49,708 nucleotides of DNA from Campylobacterales bacterium (GCA_016938735.1 JAFGUB010000004.1:1-49708); one strand, 5' to 3'. Shown: positions 25,706-33,513, counted from the first letter of the stretch. Notes: generated from the sequence alone by a model not told the origin. Program-made: numbers and translations.

Positions 25706-26479
25706 ATGTGTAAAGATTGCGGCTGCAGCATCACCCCAGATCATCACGACCACCATTCGCACGAACACCATTCACACGAACACCACCACGCCCACGAACA
25801 CCTCCACCACAACCCGCAGCTCAACGATAAAAAAACCATCGAAATCATCACCAAGATACTCGATAAAAATGATCAGCAAGCCCACCACAACCGCGAACAC
25901 TTTGAGGAGCACCGGGTGCTCGCCATCAACTTGATGAGCAGTCCTGGCAGCGGCAAAACGGCGTTGCTAGAACGCTTGGCCGATCTGGCCGACTTTCGTT
26001 TTGCCGTCATCGAGGGCGATTTGGAGACCAGCCGCGACGCTGATCGCATCCGCGCCAAAGGGATCGCGGCGCACCAGATCCAAACCGGCACCGCCTGCCA
26101 CCTCGACGCTTTTATGGTGCATGAGGGGCTACACCATCTCCCGATAGAGGGCACGGATGTCTGTTTTATCGAAAACGTCGGCAACCTCGTCTGCCCTGCG
26201 AGCTACGATGTGGGCGCACACCTAAACATCGTGCTCGTCTCGGTGCCTGAGGGCGAAGACAAGATCGAAAAATACCCCGTGATGTTCCGCGCCGCCGATC
26301 TGGTGCTGATCACCAAAACCGACCTGCTGCCCCATTTTGATTTTAGCCTTGAGCGCGCCAAAGCCGCCGCAAGGGCGCTGAAACCTAGCGTGGATATTTT
26401 GGAGCTCTCCACCAAAGACGACGAGAGCGTGCGGCGCGTGATTGAGTGGATCGAGTTTAAACGTAAGATGAGGGGGTAA
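25706..26479 (+). CDS. hypB: Hydrogenase nickel incorporation GTPase
   Basis: HypB hydrolyses GTP to deliver nickel to the hydrogenase large subunit together with HypA. The N-terminus has the high-affinity nickel motif CKDCGC (2-7) and a long His-rich stretch (13-35) for metal storage. The GTPase motifs are SSPGSGKT (78-85), EGDLETSRDADRI, ENVGNLVCPASYD and ITKTDL. The length of 257 residues is normal for the His-rich type. A 50-codon ORF follows two bases later. Confidence 0.96.
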   Translation: MCKDCGCSITPDHHDHHSHEHHSHEHHHAHEHLHHNPQLNDKKTIEIITKILDKNDQQAHHNREHFEEHRVLAINLMSSPGSGKTALLERLADLADFRFAVIEGDLETSRDADRIRAKGIAAHQIQTGTACHLDAFMVHEGLHHLPIEGTDVCFIENVGNLVCPASYDVGAHLNIVLVSVPEGEDKIEKYPVMFRAADLVLITKTDLLPHFDFSLERAKAAARALKPSVDILELSTKDDESVRRVIEWIEFKRKMRG

Positions 26480-26480
26480 G

Positions 26481-26633
26481 ATGCAACCCAAAGATCGTGA
26501 GCAAGAGATTACGGCACTAAAAGGTCTACTTAAAGAGGCGCAAGTGAAGGTGAAAGAGCGCCATCAAGAGGCGCTCAAACGCCATTTTGCAAAGATTGAT
26601 GCCATGGTAAATGAGGCGACAAGCGCACGATGA
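26481..26633 (+). CDS. Small hydrophilic protein (50 aa) after hypB
   Basis: This 51-codon frame starts ATG one base after the hypB stop, with AGGGGG seven to ten bases upstream. It is rich in Lys, Glu, Gln and Arg and would be a single charged helix or short coiled coil (LKGLLKEAQVKVKERHQEAL). I do not recognise the family. Spacing and composition match the operon, so it may be real, but so short a frame could also be a chance opening. Confidence 0.45.
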   Translation: MQPKDREQEITALKGLLKEAQVKVKERHQEALKRHFAKIDAMVNEATSAR

Positions 26634-26705
26634 AGGGAAAAGATAGGATGGTACTCATGTTACACTCATTTAAGAATAGAATTGATTGTGGAGATTAAAG
26701 GGAAT

Positions 26706-27017
26706 ATGCGAAACTACTATACTGAAGAAGAAATAGTACTCTGTAGCTATATAGCTATGTATGGAGCAAATAAAATAACATATGAAGATGTTGGTAGCAT
26801 TCACAATCGCTCATTAAGTTCAATAAAATTGAAAGTTCAAAATATTGTTTCTATGCTCGATGAAGAAGGCATTGAAAGATTTTCTGATTTTATAGGTTTG
26901 TCGGGTGTAACGACAGGCAAATCAGGTAGACGAACAAATTGGAATACTATTGAAAAGTACATCAAATTCAAGAAACAAGAATTTTTGGATAAGTGTCAAA
27001 AAATTCTAAATAAATAA
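26706..27017 (+). CDS. AT-rich foreign-looking gene of unknown function between hypB and hypC
   Basis: The 103-residue protein (MRNYYTEEEIVLCSYIAMYG...) has an N-terminal YTEEE-x-LCSYIA segment and a central helix-rich part NRSLSSIKLKVQNIVSMLDEEGI that looks helix-turn-helix-like. Proteins of this general look occur near restriction or HNH genes, but I cannot assign a function. Its codons are strikingly AT-rich (ATA, AAA, AAT), unlike every neighbour, and the surrounding 26640-27100 is AT-rich too. It splits hypB from hypC. The start is taken at ATG 26706 after AAAGGG; an upstream TTG (26682) is less likely. It lacks the palindrome. Confidence 0.7.
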   Translation: MRNYYTEEEIVLCSYIAMYGANKITYEDVGSIHNRSLSSIKLKVQNIVSMLDEEGIERFSDFIGLSGVTTGKSGRRTNWNTIEKYIKFKKQEFLDKCQKILNK

Positions 27018-27113
27018 TCAATAATGTTGGCTTATCTACTATCAAATCTTAAATATATGTGCAGAGAATAGTAAACGGCTTTTTTACACCATGCTTCAAA
27101 ATAAAGGATAACC

Positions 27114-27395
27114 ATGTGCCTCTCCATCCCCTCCAAAGTCGTCGAAATCGACGAACACAACGTCGCCACCGTCGATACGATGGGTATCAAGCGGCAGGTG
27201 AGTCTCGATCTGATGCGCGATGAGGTCGGCATCGGTGATTATGTGCTGATCCACGTCGGTTTTGCGATGAATAAGATTGATGAAGCAGACGCCCTTGCAT
27301 CGCTCGCCGTCTACAGGGAGATTTTAGAGGTGATGGATGAGGACGAACGGCGCAGAACGGTTGAGGCGGATGATGCGTGTGAGGGCAGCGCGTGA
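27114..27395 (+). CDS. hypC: HypC/HybG-family hydrogenase assembly chaperone
   Basis: HypC carries the Fe(CN)2CO unit from HypD to the large-subunit precursor. The 93-residue protein begins MCLSIPSKVVEID, with the essential Cys2 exposed once Met is removed. It continues with a small beta-barrel (GDYVLIHVGFAMNKID), the usual form. The ATG follows AAAGGA. Its stop overlaps the hypD GTG start. Confidence 0.95.
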   Translation: MCLSIPSKVVEIDEHNVATVDTMGIKRQVSLDLMRDEVGIGDYVLIHVGFAMNKIDEADALASLAVYREILEVMDEDERRRTVEADDACEGSA

Positions 27396-28510
27396 GCCTG
27401 CAACTGCGCGATCTGTATGAGGGTTTTCGCGACGCGGAGGTGATCAAGGCGCTCTCTAGGCGCATCGCTGAGGAGGCGCAGACGCTCAAAGAGCCCTTAC
27501 ATGTAATGGAGGTGTGCGGCGGTCATACCCATACCATTATGAAGTACGGGCTCAAACAGCTTCTTCCTTCAAATATCCGCTTTATCCACGGCCCCGGCTG
27601 TCCGGTCTGCATCATGCCCAAAGAGCGTATTGACCACGCTATCGATCTTGCCCGCATGGATGATGCGATCCTCTGCACGCTGGGTGATATGATCCGCGTC
27701 CCCGGCTCCAAAGGTTCGCTATCGCAGGAGCGTGCGGCGGAGCGGGATATTAGGCCGCTGTATAGCCCCCTAGATGCGCTCAAGATCGCCCGCGAGAACC
27801 CGCACAAAAAGGTGATCTTCTTTGCCATCGGTTTTGAGACCACCACCCCGATGAGCGCTGCGCTGCTGGATGCCACGATCAAGGCAGGGGTGGAGAATCT
27901 CTTCTTACATGTAAACCACGTACTTGTTCCCCCTGCGATTGACGCCATCATGGCGGACGGTCGTGCGACAGTGAACGCCTTTATCGGCCCTTCGCATGTG
28001 AGCGTGATTACGGGCTCTAAAATCTACGAACCGCTGCCTCAGAAGTACGCCACCCCCGTAGCGGTGAGCGGCTTTGAGCCGGTGGATGTGCTGGAGGGGA
28101 TTTTGATGCTGGTGCGCCAGAAGCGTGAGGGGCGCTGCGCGGTCGAAGTGCAGTACACCCGCGCGGTCAGTCGTGAGGGCAACACCAAAGCCCAAGCGCT
28201 CATAGAGCACTACATGCAGCCGCGCGAACACTTCCGCTGGCGCGGTATCGGCGACATTGCCCACAGTGCGCTGAGGCTGCGCGATGCCTATGCACGCTAT
28301 GACACCGAGCGGGTCTTTGCGGCGCATATGAGCAGCGAGCCGATTGACGATCACAAGCTCTGCATCTGCGGCACCATCCTCAAAGGGCTTGCAAGCCCCA
28401 AAGAGTGCAAGGTTTTTGGCACCGCCTGTACGCCAAGCACGCCGCTGGGAAGCTGTATGGTCAGCAGCGAGGGGGCGTGTAATGCCTATTATCGCTTTGC
28501 GGAGGTGTGA
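27392..28510 (+). CDS. hypD: Hydrogenase formation protein HypD
   Basis: HypD is the scaffold with a [4Fe-4S] cluster on which the Fe(CN)2CO group is assembled with HypC. Motifs are EVCGGHTHTI (Cys42), GPGCPVCIMPKERID (Cys70, Cys73), GFETTTP, and the C-terminal cluster region with CICGTILKG, ECKVFGTACTP and GSCMVSSEGAC. The 372 residues are the family length. It starts with GTG overlapping hypC. Two perfect palindromes (27497 and 27905, both LHV) lie inside; the first is directly before the conserved EVCGG. Confidence 0.96.
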   Translation: MSLQLRDLYEGFRDAEVIKALSRRIAEEAQTLKEPLHVMEVCGGHTHTIMKYGLKQLLPSNIRFIHGPGCPVCIMPKERIDHAIDLARMDDAILCTLGDMIRVPGSKGSLSQERAAERDIRPLYSPLDALKIARENPHKKVIFFAIGFETTTPMSAALLDATIKAGVENLFLHVNHVLVPPAIDAIMADGRATVNAFIGPSHVSVITGSKIYEPLPQKYATPVAVSGFEPVDVLEGILMLVRQKREGRCAVEVQYTRAVSREGNTKAQALIEHYMQPREHFRWRGIGDIAHSALRLRDAYARYDTERVFAAHMSSEPIDDHKLCICGTILKGLASPKECKVFGTACTPSTPLGSCMVSSEGACNAYYRFAEV

Positions 28511-28546
28511 TTTGGGTATGATTGAAAAAAATTTTGGAGAGAACCG

Positions 28547-28732
28547 ATGCAATTAGCGCTCAATATAGTCAATGAATCGGTGGCCGAAAAGCTACTTTGG
28601 TTTTTAGAACACTTCAAAAGTGAGGGTATAGAGATTACCACGATTGAAGATTTAGAGGATTTAAAACTACTTCAGGAAGCCCGAAAAGAGCGCGACAGTA
28701 TCGATCTAGAAGAGTTTTTGAAAGAACAGTGA
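28547..28732 (+). CDS. Putative antitoxin of a RelE/ParE pair
   Basis: The 61-residue acidic protein has an N-terminal segment (VNESVAEKLLWFLEHF) and a charged C-terminal tail (ARKERDSIDLEEFLKEQ) typical of antitoxins that wrap a RelE-type toxin. TTTGGAGAG precedes the ATG. It is followed without a gap by the toxin gene (TGATG overlap). The pair lies between hypD and hypE and lacks the palindrome. Confidence 0.8.
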   Translation: MQLALNIVNESVAEKLLWFLEHFKSEGIEITTIEDLEDLKLLQEARKERDSIDLEEFLKEQ

Positions 28733-28980
28733 TGCGTGTAGAGATTGATAAAAAGGCGCAAAAAGATTTCAAAAATATCAATCGCGCAGATCATGCAGCG
28801 ATTAAAGTTGCACTTCTTGCACTCTACGACTTTCCAAACATTCCCAATATCAAAAAGCTTTCAAATTTTGAACCCGGCTATCGTCTGCGGGTCGGACATT
28901 ATCGCATCTTGTTTGATGCACAAGAGGATCTTGTGATTGTGTACCGCATACGCCATCGTAAAGATGCCTACGATCAATAG
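28732..28980 (+). CDS. RelE/ParE-family toxin
   Basis: The 82-residue basic protein has the RelE fold signature: KKAQKDFKNI, a central RLRVGHYRIL (51-60) and a C-terminal RHRKDAY (74-80). RelE-type toxins cleave mRNA on the ribosome, while ParE types poison gyrase; sequence alone favours RelE (the RxGxYRI core), but this is not certain. It overlaps the antitoxin stop codon; a GTG one codon earlier is possible. It interrupts the hypD-hypE junction. Confidence 0.85.
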   Translation: MRVEIDKKAQKDFKNINRADHAAIKVALLALYDFPNIPNIKKLSNFEPGYRLRVGHYRILFDAQEDLVIVYRIRHRKDAYDQ

Positions 28981-29014
28981 TGCATAACCTACAAATATGC
29001 AGCACGGAGCCGTC

Positions 29015-30016
29015 ATGAATCAAACCATCCAACTCTCCCACGGAGGAGGCGGCGAAGAGATGAACCGCCTTATCCATTCGCTCTTTTTTGAAGCCTTCGG
29101 CAACGAAACACTGCTGGCGGCCGAAGATGCGGCGGCCTTACATGTAAACGGACCCATCGCGTTTAGCACTGACGGTTTTACGGTCAGTCCCCTCTTTTTT
29201 GAAGGGGGCGACATCGGCAAAATCGCCATCGCGGGTACCGTGAACGATCTGGCGATGATGGGGGCAAAACCGCTCTATCTTAGCGCCGCGTTTATCATCG
29301 AAGAGGGGCTGGCGCTAGAGGATCTGCGCCGCATCGTCGCGTCGATGACAGGTGAGCTACAGCGCAGCGGCGCGCGCATCGTCTGCGGCGACACCAAGGT
29401 GGTGCCGCGCGGGGCGTGCGATAAGCTTTTTATCACTACCTCAGGCATTGGCGAAATCGTCTATGGCGGCATCTCAGCGCACAACATCAGCGAAGGTGAC
29501 GCCATTATCGTCTCACGCGATATCGGCACGCACGGCGCGACCATTTTGGCCGCGCGTGAATCGATTGGGCTGTGGGGCGATTTACGCAGCGACTGCGCCA
29601 GCTTGTGGGATGAGGTCAAAGCGCTTTTGGATGCGCACTTACATGTAAAGGCCCTGCGCGACGCCACGCGCGGCGGTCTGGCTGCAGTGCTCAACGAGTG
29701 GGCCGTGGCATCAAACGTCTGTATTGAGCTTGAAGAAGAGGCGATCCCCGTCTCGGACTCCGTGCGCGGGCTGTGCGAACTGCTGGGATTTGAAGCGACC
29801 GACTTTGCCAACGAGGGTACCTTTGTGCTCGCCCTACCCGCTGAAGAGTCCGAAAAGGCGCTAGAAATCCTGAACGCTAGGGAGCTTACATGTAACGCCG
29901 CGCTGATTGGTACCGTCACCCAAAAACGCCCCGGACGGGTGATCTTAAAAAGCCCGTGGGGGAGCAGCCGCTATCTGGAGCTGCCCAAGGGCGAGCTGCT
30001 ACCGAGGATTTGCTAG
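29015..30016 (+). CDS. hypE: Carbamoyl dehydratase HypE
   Basis: HypE dehydrates the carbamoyl group placed on its C-terminal Cys by HypF, making the cyanide ligands of the active-site iron. The 333-residue protein begins with IQLSHGGGGEEMN, has the PurM-like ATP-binding fold (TDGFTVSPLFFEGGDIGKIA, VNDLAMMGAKP, GDTKVV), and ends with PRIC, whose last Cys is the modified residue. The ATG at 29015 has CGGAGC upstream. Three perfect palindromes (29138, 29639, 29886) fall inside 1 kb, reading LHV, LHV and LTCN: the highest count of any gene here. Confidence 0.96.
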   Translation: MNQTIQLSHGGGGEEMNRLIHSLFFEAFGNETLLAAEDAAALHVNGPIAFSTDGFTVSPLFFEGGDIGKIAIAGTVNDLAMMGAKPLYLSAAFIIEEGLALEDLRRIVASMTGELQRSGARIVCGDTKVVPRGACDKLFITTSGIGEIVYGGISAHNISEGDAIIVSRDIGTHGATILAARESIGLWGDLRSDCASLWDEVKALLDAHLHVKALRDATRGGLAAVLNEWAVASNVCIELEEEAIPVSDSVRGLCELLGFEATDFANEGTFVLALPAEESEKALEILNARELTCNAALIGTVTQKRPGRVILKSPWGSSRYLELPKGELLPRIC

Positions 30017-30018
30017 CC

Positions 30019-30047
30019 TTGACAGCACCGATAAATATATATAAAAT
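30019..30047 (+). promoter_or_regulatory. Sigma-70-type promoter of the PIN toxin-antitoxin pair
   Basis: A perfect -35 TTGACA (30019-30024) and a -10 TAAAAT (30042-30047) are separated by 17 bases. The antitoxin ATG follows at 30075 after AAAAGGAG. This is the best -35/-10 promoter in the window. Confidence 0.7.
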
Positions 30048-30060
30048 CTTTTTTATATAT
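30037..30060. promoter_or_regulatory. Operator-like palindrome overlapping the -10 box
   Basis: Two perfect 10-base arms, ATATATAAAA (30037-30046) and TTTTATATAT (30051-30060), with a 4-base spacer cover the -10 box and start region. This is where an autoregulating antitoxin would bind. Confidence 0.55.
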
Positions 30061-30074
30061 AAAAGGAGCCGCAC

Positions 30075-30323
30075 ATGATGCAAGTCGGTATCGGAGAGAT
30101 CCAAAAAAACATCGCCATGCTTACCTCGCTCGACCAAGCGCTGCAGATCATCGACAAGCGCAAAAAAGAGTGTGTCGCCGTGGTCTATCCCACCAAAGAG
30201 CACTCGATTGTTGCGAAATTGGCCGGAAAATATCGCGATCAAATCCGCAGCGACAAGCTTGAAGAGGCTAAAGCCGAAGCCATGAATCTTGCAATGGAGG
30301 AGAAGTTTGGCCGCCATCATTGA
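30075..30323 (+). CDS. Putative antitoxin of a PIN-domain toxin
   Basis: The 82-residue protein precedes and overlaps (17 bases) the PIN gene, the standard arrangement of a VapBC-like pair. It reads MMQVGIGEIQKNIAML at the N-terminus and has a charged helical tail (KLEEAKAEAMNLAMEEKF) that could bind the toxin. I do not recognise a definite DNA-binding family; the N-terminal part could be a short Phd-like or ribbon fold. Its own promoter and an overlapping palindrome support autoregulation. Confidence 0.75.
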   Translation: MMQVGIGEIQKNIAMLTSLDQALQIIDKRKKECVAVVYPTKEHSIVAKLAGKYRDQIRSDKLEEAKAEAMNLAMEEKFGRHH

Positions 30324-30684
30324 CACCAACATCATCATCCGCTTTTTGGTCGGGGATCATGCCGAACATCTAGCGATTACGACGCGCCTGTTTGAGTCGG
30401 TCGCTCGGGGTGATCGGCAAATCATCGTGCTGGATACCGTATTGATGGAGACGCTCTTTGTGATGGTGAAGTTTTACAAGCTGGACAAAACTGAAGTTGT
30501 GAGCGACCTTAAGGCGCTGCTGGCGCTTGATGGCGTGGTCAACAGCGATAAGATGATACAGTTTGAAGCACTCGATCTCTATGTCAACAAAAATATCGAT
30601 TTTGTCGATGCGCTCATCTGTGCCAAATGCGCACTGCAGGGGCATGAAAAGATCAGTTTTGATGCTGATCTTAAAAAGTGTTAG
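30307..30684 (+). CDS. PIN-domain ribonuclease toxin (VapC-like)
   Basis: The 125-residue PIN domain has acidic residues Asp6 (IIDTNIIIRFL), Glu48 (LMETLFVM), Asp101 (FVDALICA) and Asp119 in position for Mg-dependent RNA cleavage. The start is taken at TTG 30307 because GGAGGAG stands just before it; no ATG is available near the conserved N-terminus. The pair separates hypE from hypA and has no palindrome. Confidence 0.85.
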   Translation: MAAIIDTNIIIRFLVGDHAEHLAITTRLFESVARGDRQIIVLDTVLMETLFVMVKFYKLDKTEVVSDLKALLALDGVVNSDKMIQFEALDLYVNKNIDFVDALICAKCALQGHEKISFDADLKKC

Positions 30685-30692
30685 GAGCAGCC

Positions 30693-31034
30693 ATGCACGA
30701 ATACTCGATTGTTCAAGCGCTATTGACCCAGTGCGAAGAGCACGCCAAAGCCAACGATGCGCAGCATATCACGAGGGTGGAGGTGAAAATCGGGCGGCTC
30801 AGCGGCGTGGAGCCGCATCTGCTTGCGATGGCCTTTGATACCTTCAAGGAGCGTACCGTCTGCGACGGCGCGGAGTTTGTGATGCAGGTGCAGCCGGTGG
30901 TGATTACATGTAAAGCCTGTGGGGCGCAAACGACGCTCGAGGAGCTGCTCTACCGTTGCCCCCGCTGCGAAAGCCTCGAGGTCGAGACGGTGGACGGCGA
31001 GGGGATGTATCTGATGCGGCTGGAGATGGAATGA
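30693..31034 (+). CDS. hypA: Hydrogenase nickel metallochaperone HypA
   Basis: HypA hands nickel to the hydrogenase large subunit with HypB. The 113-residue protein begins MHEYSIV (His2 and Glu3 bind nickel) and has a zinc site of two CxxC pairs, Cys73/Cys76 and Cys89/Cys92. The perfect palindrome at 30904 spans ITCK, so its TGT is the first zinc ligand. The ATG at 30693 follows TAGGAG. The stop overlaps gspE by four bases. Confidence 0.95.
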   Translation: MHEYSIVQALLTQCEEHAKANDAQHITRVEVKIGRLSGVEPHLLAMAFDTFKERTVCDGAEFVMQVQPVVITCKACGAQTTLEELLYRCPRCESLEVETVDGEGMYLMRLEME

Positions 31035-32704
31035 ACATACCGACCAAACCCAGCGACGCTCCCACCCATAGCCTCAAACGCAGCGAATATTACGTCGCTC
31101 AGGGCATGATCACCCGCGAAATGCAGGCGCTTGCCTGCGACGTGCAGCGGGTGAGCGGCCGAAGTGTCGATGAGATCCTCATCGCCTACGGTTTCATCAC
31201 CGAATTCGACCGCATGGTCGCGGAGTCGCGCGAGCAAAACATCCCCTACATCGATCTCGACGCCAACCCGCCCAGCCCCGAAGCGCTCATTCTGCTGCCC
31301 AAAGAGGTGGTGCTTAAGCATCGCGTCGTCCCGTATGCCTGCACCAAGACAACCCTCATCGTCGCCGCTTCAAGCACCTACACGCTGCGCTCTTTGCAGC
31401 TGCTTGAGCGTTTTGCGCTGCGGGAGGTGCGTCTGGTCTATGCTCAGACTTCTCAGATCGCCGAAGCCCTCAAACACTACTTTGAACGTCCCTACCTCTC
31501 CCAAAAAGAGGCCTTACATGTAATGGTGGCGCAAAGCGGCGAAGTGCCCATCGTGACGCTGTCCGATGCGCTGATCCACACCGCCATCGATATGGGCGCT
31601 TCAGACATCCACCTCTCGCCCGAAGAGGATGCTCTGCACCTCTTTTTGCGGCTTGACGGGGTGCTGCAACACTACGTCACCTTGCCGATTGCGATCCGCG
31701 ATCAGGTGGTCTCACGCATCAAGATCATGTGCGATCTCGACATCGCCCAAAGGCGCATCGCCCAAGATGGCTCCATGTCACTCTCATACGAGGGGCGCGA
31801 CTACGACATGCGCGTCTCCACCATGCCCACCGACTTGGGCGAAAGTGTGGTGATACGGATTCTCACCAACACCAAAGAGCTTTTTCAGTTAGAGCAGCTG
31901 GGTTTGAGCGATGAGGTGCTGCGGCGCTTAAAACGGCTGGCCAAAAAGCCCTACGGCGTGATACTGCTCAGCGGCCCTACCGGCAGCGGTAAAACCACGA
32001 CGCTCTATGCGATTTTACGCGAAATGAACCGTCTGCAAAAGAACATCCTCACCATCGAAAACCCCATCGAATACCGCATCCCCTTTGTGAACCAGACGCA
32101 GTACAACCCCAAAGCGGGCTACACTTACGACAAGGCGATCCGCGCCTTTATGCGCCAAGACCCCGACATTATTTTGGTGGGCGAAATCCGCGATATCGAC
32201 ACCGCGCAGATTGCTATGGAGGCCTCCATCACGGGCCACTTGGTGCTCTCGACCGTCCACACCAACGACGCCATCGGCGCACTGGTGCGGCTGCGCGGGC
32301 TGAAGGTGCCTTCGTTTTTGCTCTCTGAGGGAATGCTGGCCGTCATCGCGCAGCGCTTGGTGCGCCGCCTCTGCCCGCTGTGCAAAAAAGCACGCTCCTA
32401 TAGCCGCGAGGAGCTTTTGGCCTACGGCATAGGCGCCGCAGTGGTGACGCAAGAGCACTACGATCTTTTTGAAGCGCAAGGCTGCGACCACTGCAACCAC
32501 ACGGGCTACCACGGAAGACAGGCGATTACGGAGCTTTTTGAGGTAGATGAACGGGTGAAGATGATGATCTTTGAAGAGACCAGCACCGTCGAGATCCTGA
32601 GCTACGTCACCGCGCAGGGGATGCGCACCCTCAAAGAGGATATGTTCCGCCTCATCGCTCAAGGAGCGACGACGCTAGAGGAGTATGAGCGGGTGATTTT
32701 GTGA
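31031..32704 (+). CDS. GspE/PilB-family assembly ATPase
   Basis: The 557-residue cytoplasmic ATPase of a type II secretion, type IV pilus or competence machine has an MshEN-like N-terminal domain (about 20-160). A RecA-like motor follows, with Walker A SGPTGSGKTTT (about 312), Asp box, Walker B DIILVGEIRD, and a tetra-Cys zinc motif CPLCKK ... CDHCNHTG (about 455-500). The zinc motif argues for an extension ATPase (GspE/PilB) rather than a retraction PilT. No other pilus or secretion gene lies nearby, so it is an orphan here, translationally coupled to hypA. One perfect palindrome (31514) reads LHV. A uptake-pilus role would be interesting beside a possible uptake signal, but is speculative. 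Confidence 0.9.
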   Translation: MNIPTKPSDAPTHSLKRSEYYVAQGMITREMQALACDVQRVSGRSVDEILIAYGFITEFDRMVAESREQNIPYIDLDANPPSPEALILLPKEVVLKHRVVPYACTKTTLIVAASSTYTLRSLQLLERFALREVRLVYAQTSQIAEALKHYFERPYLSQKEALHVMVAQSGEVPIVTLSDALIHTAIDMGASDIHLSPEEDALHLFLRLDGVLQHYVTLPIAIRDQVVSRIKIMCDLDIAQRRIAQDGSMSLSYEGRDYDMRVSTMPTDLGESVVIRILTNTKELFQLEQLGLSDEVLRRLKRLAKKPYGVILLSGPTGSGKTTTLYAILREMNRLQKNILTIENPIEYRIPFVNQTQYNPKAGYTYDKAIRAFMRQDPDIILVGEIRDIDTAQIAMEASITGHLVLSTVHTNDAIGALVRLRGLKVPSFLLSEGMLAVIAQRLVRRLCPLCKKARSYSREELLAYGIGAAVVTQEHYDLFEAQGCDHCNHTGYHGRQAITELFEVDERVKMMIFEETSTVEILSYVTAQGMRTLKEDMFRLIAQGATTLEEYERVIL

Positions 32705-32731
32705 GACCGTGTAAGCCGCCTCGAACAGGTG

Positions 32732-32737
32732 TATAAT
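32732..32737 (+). promoter_or_regulatory. -10 box flanked by AGGTG/CACCT arms
   Basis: TATAAT lies between the inverted words AGGTG and CACCT, 36 bases before the ATG at 32773. The flanking repeat could be an operator. Further down, GCCT-TCGG-AGGC forms a short hairpin containing the GGAGG ribosome binding site. Confidence 0.45.
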
Positions 32738-32772
32738 TTTCACCTAACACCCACCACGCCTTCGGAGGCTTT

Positions 32773-33513
32773 ATGATTTACCCTTTTTGGAAAGAGTATG
32801 AGGAGCTGCTCTCATACGATCAGGCATCTTTGCTCGACTATCGGCTCGACAATATCGCGGTGAAGCTCAACGTCTTTTTTCAGCGGCTCATCATCTTGCC
32901 GATTGCCAAGCGTGAGCTCACTTTTTACCTCGCCGGATCGTGTATCAAGGCCGATACCTTCAGAGATCTGGACCTCTTTTTCCCCGACAAGAGCGATATG
33001 GAGCTGCTCAACGACGCGATGAACAAAGACTACTTCGAGTACGCCAACAACTCCTACACCTACCGCTACAAAAATGATGTCTATCAGCTCGTCTACCGCG
33101 AGCGTTTTGACGGTGCAACCCTGCATCAGTTGGTGGACAGTTTTGATTTTGACTCTACCAAAATCGCTTTTGAGTGCCTCTACGACACCCACAAGCGCCT
33201 CTTCACCATCACCGCGTGCGACATGCGTCTGGAGTTCGTCAGCTACATCAACACCCGCGTCAACCGCCTCAGCCGCGTCAGCGCCAACCCCTTTGTCTCC
33301 TTGCAGCGCGCCATCTACTTTCTCAAGCGCGGCGACGATGTCCCTTATGAGGTCTTTTTGCAGATCTGCTCCAAAATCGCCGCACTCCCCATCGAAACGA
33401 GCACCAACCCCGTGGAACACTTCAAAAACCTGCAGGGCAACCCCAACAAACTGGGCAACATCAAAGAGGCCATCGCACACTACATCGAGGAGCATCAAGG
33501 CAAGAGCTCGTAA
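32773..33513 (+). CDS. Nucleotidyltransferase-like protein of unknown function
   Basis: The 246-residue protein has a nucleotidyltransferase-like signature: FYLAGSCIKA (Gly55-Ser56) followed by FRDLDLFF (Asp65, Asp67), as in pol-beta-fold enzymes. The rest is helical without a recognised domain. Similar orphan proteins occur on phages and plasmids, but I cannot name a substrate. GGAGG precedes the ATG. It has its own promoter box, so it is probably not part of the hyp operon. Confidence 0.65.
   Translation: MIYPFWKEYEELLSYDQASLLDYRLDNIAVKLNVFFQRLIILPIAKRELTFYLAGSCIKADTFRDLDLFFPDKSDMELLNDAMNKDYFEYANNSYTYRYKNDVYQLVYRERFDGATLHQLVDSFDFDSTKIAFECLYDTHKRLFTITACDMRLEFVSYINTRVNRLSRVSANPFVSLQRAIYFLKRGDDVPYEVFLQICSKIAALPIETSTNPVEHFKNLQGNPNKLGNIKEAIAHYIEEHQGKSS

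Noticed and set aside
25742-25812. Short CAC/CAT-rich repeat in hypB taken as a tandem repeat or CRISPR-like element
   Set aside because: It simply encodes the His-rich nickel-binding stretch of HypB.
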